From SURF-58 sp041305085 (GTDB lineage: Archaea > Nanobdellota > Nanobdellia > Woesearchaeales > UBA9642): DNA of 8,463 nt. Under the pieces are notes generated by a model that saw only the letters and a list, made by a program, of their open reading frames with translations, did not search any database and had not been told where the DNA came from. The position numbers and the translations under genes are program-made. Location: positions 1-8,463 of the forward strand of contig JBFYMA010000045.1 of NCBI GenBank assembly GCA_041305085.1, in the 5' to 3' direction. This document shows, in pieces, positions 1 to 5,144 of this stretch (its first letter is position 1; each line of letters opens with the position of its first letter).

Positions 1-1026
1 AACGATTTAGAGCTGGAAATCATAGAGATAAATGCCAGCGACACAAGGAACAAGGCTTCAATACATGAACTTTTGGGCAGTGCGCTTGGCCAACAAAGCC
101 TGTTCAACAAGGGAAAAATAGTTCTTATTGACGAGGTTGACGGGGTTTCAGGCACAAAAGACAGGGGAGGAATCCCTGAAATCATTGCATTGATGGAGAA
201 AAGCACTTTTCCAATAGTTTTTACTGCAAACGATGTCTGGGACAAAAAGTTTTCTGGCCTGAGAAAAAAATGTGAGATTATAGAATTTGAAAAGATTGAT
301 CCAAAAATAATTGCAGAGAAGCTGAAAAATATTGCCAAAACTGAAAAAATAGCATATGAGGACGATGCAATAATGCAGCTGGCAAGAGAGAGCGATGGTG
401 ATTTAAGGGCAGCAATAAACGACCTTCAGGTTTTGGGCAGCGACAAAAAGCTCTTAAGGGATGATATAGAAAACCACTTCCAAAGGCACACAAAACAGAA
501 CATAAAAGATGCCCTGTTCAAGGTCTTTAAGACAAAAAACTTGAGTATTTCGCTGGAGGCATTTGACAATGTGGATGAGGACATAGACAAGATTTTTCTT
601 TGGCTAGAGGAAAATATTCCAAGAGAGTACAAAAAAAACAAGGACATTGCAAAAGCATTTGATGCATTGTCCATAGCTGACATGTTCTTCGGCAGGATAA
701 GAAGATGGCAGTATTACAGGTTTTATGTTTATATATACAATCTTTTGAGCGCAGGAGTATCGCTTGCTAAAGAGCAGAAATACCCTGAAATAGTCTCTTA
801 CAAGGAAACGTCGCGCATTTTGAAGATATGGATGGCCAACATGAAAAACCTTAAGAAAAAAGCCATTGCAGAAAAGATTTCAGCCAAAACACACACAAGC
901 ACAAAAAGGGCGCTGGAAGATGTGAGCTATCTAAGGCATCTGTTCAAGAAAAACAGTCGCGAAGCAGAGAGAATTTCAGACTATCTGGATTTTAATTCTG
1001 AAGAGGCTGCATGGCTGAGAAAGTAA
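1..1026 (+). CDS. rfcL: Replication factor C large subunit (clamp loader), 5' end missing
   Basis: This is the AAA+ large subunit of the archaeal clamp loader, which with the small RFC subunits opens the PCNA ring and loads it on primer-template DNA. The frame is open from base 1, so the N-terminus with the Walker A loop lies outside the window; 341 codons are present. Visible in order (residues counted from base 1): the NASDTR motif (11-16), Walker B LIDEVD (42-47), sensor 1 FTAND (74-78), a stretch reading LRKKCEIIEF (87-96) without the SRC arginine-finger motif of the small subunits, as expected for the large subunit, and sensor 2 GDLRAAIND with R136. A helical C-terminal collar domain follows. 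The protein stops at LDFNSEEAAWLRK, without the PIP box (QxxLxxFF-like) that ends many archaeal RfcL proteins. A TTG at base 73 is an internal codon, not the start. Family assignment is secure. Confidence 0.95.
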   Translation, partial: NDLELEIIEINASDTRNKASIHELLGSALGQQSLFNKGKIVLIDEVDGVSGTKDRGGIPEIIALMEKSTFPIVFTANDVWDKKFSGLRKKCEIIEFEKIDPKIIAEKLKNIAKTEKIAYEDDAIMQLARESDGDLRAAINDLQVLGSDKKLLRDDIENHFQRHTKQNIKDALFKVFKTKNLSISLEAFDNVDEDIDKIFLWLEENIPREYKKNKDIAKAFDALSIADMFFGRIRRWQYYRFYVYIYNLLSAGVSLAKEQKYPEIVSYKETSRILKIWMANMKNLKKKAIAEKISAKTHTSTKRALEDVSYLRHLFKKNSREAERISDYLDFNSEEAAWLRK

Positions 1027-1028
1027 AA

Positions 1029-1039
1029 TTTTATAAATA
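1029..1039 (+). promoter_or_regulatory. TATA box for the membrane protein gene
   Basis: TTTTATAAATA lies immediately after the rfcL stop. Its core TTTATAAA is centred 26.5 nt before the ATG at 1060. Archaeal transcription starts about 25 nt downstream of the TATA box, so the mRNA should begin at or next to the start codon (leaderless). There is no Shine-Dalgarno sequence between the box and the ATG, which agrees. Confidence 0.7.
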
Positions 1040-1059
1040 GCAAAAATAGTTTCTGTATT

Positions 1060-1905
1060 ATGGAAAAGGAAGAGTACGAAAACCTTTTCAGGCAGAGCTG
1101 GATAGACCTGAAAAACAACCTCGTGGTGTTTGTTCCAAACATTTTCATGTTCATAATAAGCCTAGGGCTGGTTTTTCTTTTTTTTGCAGGCTCGGGCATT
1201 CTTTCATATCTTCAGAACCAGCCAATATTTTTCAGGGAATATCCTGTTTCTGAGCTGTTTATGCAGGCGCCCCTAAAGATTCTGATTCTATTTTTGGTGT
1301 ATGCTGTTCTGGAGTTCTTGGTTGCAGCATTTTTTTCCACAATGAAATACAGCATGGCTAAGGAGATTGCAGAAAAAGGCTCTACAAGCCTAAAAACAGG
1401 CTGGAGCTTTGGGAAAAAGTTTTTTCTAAAACTGCTCAGACTGGAGCTTCTTGTGGTTGCCATACTGTTTGCACCCTTGATACTTCTTTTTGTGCTGAAC
1501 AGCGTGGCTTTTTCAACAGAGTATGTTACAGGAACATTTTTCATGATAGTATTCATACTAATATTTGCAATATACTTTATTTACATGCTCTTCCACATAC
1601 TTTTTGTTTACCCGGTGCTGTTTTTTGAGAAAAAGCACACAATAATAACACTGAAAAAAGAGTTCCACTATGTAAAGACCCATTTTATACATACTATGAT
1701 TTCCTGGCTTTTGATAACAGGAGTGCTGCTCATTGCCTATTTTGTAGGCCTGCCTTTTGATGCCATATCCAATTATTCATCAAAGCTTTTCCTTGTGCTG
1801 CTGGCATTTTTAGCCATCTATATCCTTGAAATAATATTTTCAAGCTGGGAGCACATATTCGTGATGAAGGCCTATCTTCTCGGAAAAAAAGAAAAGGAGC
1901 AATAG
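1060..1905 (+). CDS. Six-helix integral membrane protein of unknown function
   Basis: I do not recognise a characterised homologue. The 281-residue protein has a short charged N-terminus (MEKEEYENLFRQSWIDLK) and about six hydrophobic segments at roughly residues 20-48, 71-92, 125-150, 158-188, 208-230 and 241-265, ending in a charged tail (GKKEKEQ). The loop after helix 2 (residues 100-123) is Lys/Gly/Ser rich and contains SLKTGWSFGKK, a layout resembling the poorly characterised archaeal membrane-domain families (DUF7544/DUF4013-like or glycerophosphodiesterase-membrane-domain-like); this resemblance is an impression only. There is no catalytic motif. The ATG is placed by the TATA box 26.5 nt upstream, implying a leaderless message. 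It sits 33 bp after rfcL and 35 bp before the OB-fold gene, but separate TATA boxes suggest it is not a strict operon member. Confidence 0.85.
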   Translation: MEKEEYENLFRQSWIDLKNNLVVFVPNIFMFIISLGLVFLFFAGSGILSYLQNQPIFFREYPVSELFMQAPLKILILFLVYAVLEFLVAAFFSTMKYSMAKEIAEKGSTSLKTGWSFGKKFFLKLLRLELLVVAILFAPLILLFVLNSVAFSTEYVTGTFFMIVFILIFAIYFIYMLFHILFVYPVLFFEKKHTIITLKKEFHYVKTHFIHTMISWLLITGVLLIAYFVGLPFDAISNYSSKLFLVLLAFLAIYILEIIFSSWEHIFVMKAYLLGKKEKEQ

Positions 1906-1910
1906 CAAAA

Positions 1911-1920
1911 TTTAAAAATA
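1911..1920 (+). promoter_or_regulatory. TATA box for the OB-fold gene
   Basis: TTTAAAAATA directly follows the stop codon of the membrane protein gene. Its first eight bases are centred 26.5 nt before the ATG at 1941, the same spacing as for the gene upstream. No Shine-Dalgarno motif is seen in between, so a leaderless transcript is predicted. Confidence 0.6.
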
Positions 1921-1940
1921 AGGCGTTTTTCTCCAAAAAT

Positions 1941-2222
1941 ATGATATCGGAAATACCAACAGGCCCTGTAAAGGAAGAAGTTGTAGGAATTATCAGCGAG
2001 ATTTCTGAGCCAAGGGAATTTGCAAAATTTGGCAGACAGGGAAAGGTCTGTAGCGCAAAGCTCAAGGATGACTCAGGTGAAATAACACTTACGCTCTGGA
2101 ACGAGCAGGCAGAAGAATTCCAGGTTGGAGACAAGGTAAAAGTTACGAATGGCTTTGTCAAGGAGTGGCAGGGCGAAAAGCAGCTTAGCGCTGGCAAATT
2201 CGGAAAGATCGAAAAGATTTAG
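1941..2222 (+). CDS. Single OB-fold nucleic-acid-binding protein, RPA/SSB-like
   Basis: This small (93 aa) protein is one OB fold. It resembles the DNA-binding core of crenarchaeal SSB and of RPA/SOSS-B proteins, which coat single-stranded DNA in replication and repair. The recognisable stretch is DDSGEITLTLW (residues 43-53), then VGDKVKVTNGFVKEW (62-76) and QLSAGKFGKI (81-90), which follows the Sulfolobus SSB pattern of D-x-(S/T)-G-x-(I/V)-x-LTLW, a G-(D/Q)-x-V turn and Q-L-(S/N)-A-G. W53, F72 and W76 are candidate base-stacking aromatics. The protein stops right after the fold and lacks the Gly/Arg-rich, acidic tail that recruits partners in Sulfolobus SSB. Because the same fold is used in tRNA-binding proteins, an RNA role is possible. 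The start is supported by a TATA box at the leaderless distance. Confidence 0.85.
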   Translation: MISEIPTGPVKEEVVGIISEISEPREFAKFGRQGKVCSAKLKDDSGEITLTLWNEQAEEFQVGDKVKVTNGFVKEWQGEKQLSAGKFGKIEKI

Positions 2223-2225
2223 CTA

Positions 2226-2231
2226 TTTTTT
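2226..2231 (+). terminator. T-run after the OB-fold gene
   Basis: Six T residues follow the OB-fold stop codon by four bases, and more T-rich sequence comes next. Archaeal RNA polymerase terminates at short T-runs without needing a hairpin. The run also separates this gene from the tRNA promoter just downstream. It is a weak candidate judged only on composition. Confidence 0.35.
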
Positions 2232-2242
2232 CTTTGCGCAAC

Positions 2243-2253
2243 CTTTTTAAATG
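2243..2253 (+). promoter_or_regulatory. TATA box for tRNA-Phe
   Basis: CTTTTTAAATG has its TTTAAA core centred about 28 nt before the first base of the tRNA. Archaeal tRNA genes use the same upstream TATA promoter as protein genes, so the transcript should start within a few bases of the mature 5' end, which RNase P would trim. Confidence 0.6.
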
Positions 2254-2276
2254 CTTTCTTAGTCCTGAATAGCTAT

Positions 2277-2365
2277 GGGGCGATAGCTCAGACTGGGAGA
2301 GCACCACGCTGAAGCCGTGGGTGTCCTGGGTTCAAAATAAATACATGAAATTCCCAGTCGTCCCA
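2277..2365 (+). tRNA. tRNA-Phe (anticodon GAA) with a T-loop insertion
   Basis: The cloverleaf folds completely. The acceptor stem GGGGCGA (2277-2283) pairs with TCGTCCC (2358-2364), all Watson-Crick except one G-T. The D-arm is GCTC/GAGC around AGACTGGGA. The anticodon stem CCACG/CGTGG (2304-2308, 2316-2320) closes the loop CTGAAGC, with T33 and anticodon GAA at 2311-2313, which reads Phe codons. The variable loop is GTGTC and the T-stem is CTGGG/CCCAG (2326-2330, 2353-2357). The discriminator is A (2365) and no CCA is encoded. The odd point is a 22-nt T-loop instead of 7. Removing 15 nt (2337-2351) restores the standard TTCAAAT loop and a 74-nt mature tRNA. All stems are intact, which argues against a pseudogene. 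The D-loop and variable region match the usual archaeal tRNA-Phe pattern. Confidence 0.93.
2337..2351 (+). other. Predicted 15-nt tRNA intron in the T-loop, position 59/60
   Basis: The intron is ATAAATACATGAAAT. In the precursor, the T-stem is followed by TTCA (2331-2334) pairing with TGAA (2346-2349) in exactly four base pairs. A three-base bulge ATT (2350-2352) lies on the exon side, and AAA (2335-2337) follows on the opposite strand. This is the geometry of the archaeal bulge-helix-bulge splicing motif (4-bp helix between 3-nt bulges), but with no outer intron helix, so it is a relaxed form. Cutting after the second base of each bulge, as the splicing endonuclease does, leaves TTCAAA joined to T, the standard TTCAAAT loop. 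Cuts that give TTCAATT are possible from sequence alone but do not fit the bulges. Confidence 0.75.
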
Positions 2366-2372
2366 TTTTTTT
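2366..2372 (+). terminator. T-run terminator of tRNA-Phe
   Basis: Seven consecutive T residues follow the discriminator base directly. This is the usual signal for intrinsic termination by archaeal RNA polymerase after tRNA genes. It also lies between the tRNA and the convergent end of the cysteine-rich remnant. Confidence 0.6.
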
Positions 2373-2388
2373 GTTTCTTACCAAAGGC

Positions 2389-2729
2389 TCAATACATGTT
2401 GATTTCACATGGCTCACACTTTAGCAGGCCTCCAAAATTGTCATACTTGCATATTTGTGGCCAGGTATGCAAACAGCAACGCTTGTACAATCCTGGGGGC
2501 ATGAAGCAAGAGTCTCAGGTGAATGGCATTTGTGGTCTCCGCAAAAGCCGCAGTCTTCAACACAATTCTGAGGAGTTTCATTAAATGTGCATCTATCGTC
2601 TCCGCAAACGCTTTCCATATCTGGAGAATAAACTGAAGAGTCTGTTGAACATTCACCAAATCCTAGCTTGAAAAACCCCTCCATCCTTGCTGATTTAGAC
2701 TCAAACACTAAACCAAAAAGACAAGCAAT
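2389..2729 (-). pseudogene. Remnant of a cysteine-rich repeat protein, frameshifted
   Basis: The main frame (GTG at 2708 to TAA at 2421, 95 residues) holds two tandem copies of CGxxxCxxxETxxxCxxDC, at residues 35-53 and 56-74 (period 21). This Cys-rich repeat is common in archaeal and bacterial secreted or surface proteins, where it probably forms disulfides or binds metal. After VCIPG the frame ends in non-Cys sequence. Moving to another frame near 2450-2465 gives ICKYDNFGG, then LLKCEPCEINMY and a TGA at 2389-2391, a far more convincing continuation that needs one lost base. At the 5' side there is no ATG. A TATA box sits 27.5 nt before an in-frame ATT (first base 2729), the place where a leaderless ATG would be expected. 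The N-terminus is short and only weakly signal-like (ACLFGLVFESKSA). Between 2366 and 2804 I see nothing else coding. It could instead be a functional short gene with a non-standard start, or carry sequencing errors. Confidence 0.5.
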
Positions 2730-2751
2730 AGCGAGTTAGGATGTTTTTGCT

Positions 2752-2762
2752 GTTTATAAAAC
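2752..2762 (-). promoter_or_regulatory. TATA box upstream of the cysteine-rich remnant
   Basis: On the minus strand the sequence reads GTTTTATAAAC. Its TTTATAAA core is centred 27.5 nt before the ATT codon (first base 2729) that opens the Cys-rich frame. It is as good a match as the boxes of the intact genes, suggesting the remnant was, or still is, transcribed. Confidence 0.45.
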
Positions 2763-2804
2763 TATTTCTATAAAATAACACCTGTTAACTAATTTTTCTT
2801 TAAC

Positions 2805-5033
2805 CTATCCTGCAAGGCTTGCAACATCAACACTGCCTATTATCTGTGCTGCTATGATGTTAAAGACCAGCATCACTCCAAATGCCAAGAACACAAAAAG
2901 GATTGTACTCCTTATCAGGTTCTCGCCTAATAAGTGTTTTTCACTGAGAATATCTGCACCGTTCTGTATTCCGTTGACAAGAACTGAGAGTATGAATACT
3001 ATCTGGACAACATACAGTCCAACTATGAACTGGAAATAATAGGTCGGGATTCCATACCCCAGGAAATTTGTGAATACGCTTGCAAAGCTTCCGCTGGTAC
3101 TTATTGTCTCATCGCTTGTTATGGCTGTCAGCTGCTGCCCGAGCGCTCCGAGAATAGTGGTTATCATGCTTGTTATGCCTATGACTATGCCTGCAATTGC
3201 AGGGGTTAAAAAAGAAATCTGTGATTTCATGCTGCTTATTATGTCTGCCATGAGGTCTTTGAGCCTTTCATCAACCCTGTGCATCTCTTTTATATATTGA
3301 GAGACGTTTATCAGGGCCTGGGCAGCAATCCTAGAGCCCTTTTTGCTGCTCTCTATAAGAACTTTCATTGCGCTCTCTATAATTGCAGAAGGATAGTAAA
3401 TCATAGCACCCTTTTTTGGGTCAAATATTGCCTCTTCTACCCTCATTCCGAGCTTTCTCATGTTGGTGGTTACCTGCTCAAAAAATCTTCCTGAGGCAGT
3501 GCCCTGCATTGTCTCTGCAACCTTTTGGAACGCTATCTCCACAGGAAGGTCATCCCCTAATCTATTTCCAAGCTGGAACAGTGCTGCTGCAAACTCTTCC
3601 TCAATCTTTTTGGTCTCCTCTCTTATCTGGATTACATTTTTGCTTTTTAGCCTGTAAAAAAGGCCTGCGCTTATGCCGAATGCCATTGTCAGTGCAAGGC
3701 TGAGTATTGCAGCTCCCAATCCATACGGTCCTTGTATTACTCCTTTTGCAACTTCCTGATAGCCTAGGAACTGGTACTGTGTGCCAGGCATACTGAGAGT
3801 TCTTATGATGTGGATGCCTGGATTTTCCCCGCCAATAACTATGTCAAAGTTTGGAACAGTTGCGTGTATCAGCAAAGGGCTTATGCCTATAAAAAAGAGC
3901 ACAACAAAAGCCAGCCCTGCTAGATAAATTGGTGGAACCAGAAGCTCGTAGCTTCCGAGGCTTATGCGGATGTTTTTATACTTTTTTATTTCAGGATTAT
4001 TGCTTATATCTGTATCTCCATAGCCTGTCGGCCTTGTGCTTAGGATGACTTTGCTCAGATAATAAACACCTATAGGAAGTGCGAGGTTGTAGAGCGCAAA
4101 AAGATGGTACCACTTTATTCCTTCCACAAAGCTCACAGCCAAAGGCAGAATTACAAGGCCCAGGATTGGAAGAACGATTCCAAGCATGTGGAGCATTGTC
4201 AGAGGGCTTTGCAGGTTGTGGGCATAATGCAGCATTTTTTCATAGGTCTCTTCAAGTATTACAGATAAGGACTTGTCAAGGCTGTTCACCCTCCTCTCCT
4301 CGCTGGACTCATACAAAGAGCTCTCTATGAGGTGCATGGCTTCCATGAATTCCCTGTTGTAATCCTTCCAGATTTCGAGATAGCTGTCGAGGGACTCCTT
4401 TATTGTGGCATATTTTTCTGTCTCTATGTCCCATAAAATTTTTTTCATATCTATGGCCAGTGGAGGGCTTAAATGTTCTGCTGCGAAGTTTATCGCATTC
4501 TCCATATTGCTGGTGTGCCTCATGTAAGTAACAACGTAAAAAACGCACAATACCATCTGATTAGAGGCTTTCATCCTCCAGTTGTTGGCCATTATAAAAG
4601 GAACCTTTTGCATCACAACAATTGATACAAGCGCCACAACTATTCCCATGAGTACAAGCATCAGGTTGCTTTGCATTCCTAAAAGCATAGGAATTATGAA
4701 GCCTGCAAAAAGTGTGGCTGCAACGATAATTATTGGAACAAGGAATGAAAGGCTTGTAACACCGGTTGGAGTGCAGTTCAAATGGCAGGTATCTATGGCT
4801 TTCTGGATTATTGGCACTTTTTTTTTGTCTGCAGTGACTTTGAAAACCTTTTCTGCAATGTTGCAGGCTTTTTCATAGAAAGTGATCCTTGTGGGAAGAT
4901 AATCCTTTTTGAAATCCTGGTACTGCCTAGAAGTTCTTGCCTGTATTTCAGGGTTTTCATACTCGTTAAGCTCTTTGGCAATCCTTTCCTTGTACCTTTT
5001 CTCAAACTCTCTTATCCTGTCACTCTGATCCAT
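2805..5033 (-). CDS. Tandem T2SSF-domain membrane platform protein (TadC/GspF/FlaJ-like)
   Basis: This is the polytopic membrane core of a type IV pilus, archaellum-like or type II secretion-like machine, on which the cytoplasmic ATPase acts to assemble or extrude pilin-like subunits. The protein is about 742 aa and contains two copies of the T2SSF fold, at roughly residues 160-305 and 480-635 (numbering from the upstream GTG). Each is a helical cytoplasmic part followed by membrane helices. Typical stretches are MRHTSNMENAINFAAEHL (173-190) and FQLGNRLGDDLPVEIAFQKV (488-507). About nine hydrophobic segments occur near 96-120, 124-149, 282-305, 311-331, 366-391, 436-462, 608-632, 668-690 and 709-734. 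The charged N-terminal ~90 residues should be cytoplasmic. I chose ATG 5033 over the in-frame GTG at 5039 because that GTG is part of the Shine-Dalgarno sequence. It follows the ATPase gene by about 110 bp. FlaJ of archaella is usually shorter, and no archaellin or other fla genes are seen. Confidence 0.9.
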   Translation of the reverse strand: MDQSDRIREFEKRYKERIAKELNEYENPEIQARTSRQYQDFKKDYLPTRITFYEKACNIAEKVFKVTADKKKVPIIQKAIDTCHLNCTPTGVTSLSFLVPIIIVAATLFAGFIIPMLLGMQSNLMLVLMGIVVALVSIVVMQKVPFIMANNWRMKASNQMVLCVFYVVTYMRHTSNMENAINFAAEHLSPPLAIDMKKILWDIETEKYATIKESLDSYLEIWKDYNREFMEAMHLIESSLYESSEERRVNSLDKSLSVILEETYEKMLHYAHNLQSPLTMLHMLGIVLPILGLVILPLAVSFVEGIKWYHLFALYNLALPIGVYYLSKVILSTRPTGYGDTDISNNPEIKKYKNIRISLGSYELLVPPIYLAGLAFVVLFFIGISPLLIHATVPNFDIVIGGENPGIHIIRTLSMPGTQYQFLGYQEVAKGVIQGPYGLGAAILSLALTMAFGISAGLFYRLKSKNVIQIREETKKIEEEFAAALFQLGNRLGDDLPVEIAFQKVAETMQGTASGRFFEQVTTNMRKLGMRVEEAIFDPKKGAMIYYPSAIIESAMKVLIESSKKGSRIAAQALINVSQYIKEMHRVDERLKDLMADIISSMKSQISFLTPAIAGIVIGITSMITTILGALGQQLTAITSDETISTSGSFASVFTNFLGYGIPTYYFQFIVGLYVVQIVFILSVLVNGIQNGADILSEKHLLGENLIRSTILFVFLAFGVMLVFNIIAAQIIGSVDVASLAG

Positions 5034-5036
5034 ACA

Positions 5037-5042
5037 CACCTC
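5037..5042 (-). promoter_or_regulatory. Shine-Dalgarno site deciding the start of the platform protein
   Basis: GAGGTG on the minus strand is complementary to the conserved 3' end of archaeal 16S rRNA (CACCTCC). It ends three bases before ATG 5033. The site contains the alternative GTG start at 5039, which makes that GTG an unlikely initiator. Confidence 0.65.
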
Positions 5043-5085
5043 TTTTTTGTACTCTAAACTACCTGAATTACTATTGAAGAGATTG

Positions 5086-5095
5086 TTTTATATAG
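5086..5095 (-). promoter_or_regulatory. TATA box of the platform protein gene
   Basis: The minus strand reads CTATATAAAA. Transcription would begin near 5064, giving a leader of about 30 nt that carries the GAGGTG site. The platform gene can therefore be transcribed separately from the ATPase gene upstream. Confidence 0.55.
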
Positions 5096-5144
5096 TTTTT
5101 GCTATTAGAAAATTAAAGAAAATGTTTTTGTTATGTTAAACTCA

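Noticed and set aside
2277..2365. Interpretation of the tRNA as a pseudogene or an integration scar
   Set aside because: All four stems pair, the discriminator and anticodon loop are normal, and the extra bases fold into a splicing-type motif; there is no repeat of the tRNA 3' end nearby to suggest an attachment site.
2321..2584. Plus-strand reading frame of 87 codons overlapping the tRNA 3' half
   Set aside because: It begins inside the tRNA-Phe gene, crosses its terminator and lies antisense to the Cys-rich repeats; the protein has no recognisable features.
5034..5039. GTG at 5039 as start of the platform protein
   Set aside because: That GTG is the end of the GAGGTG Shine-Dalgarno site serving ATG 5033.
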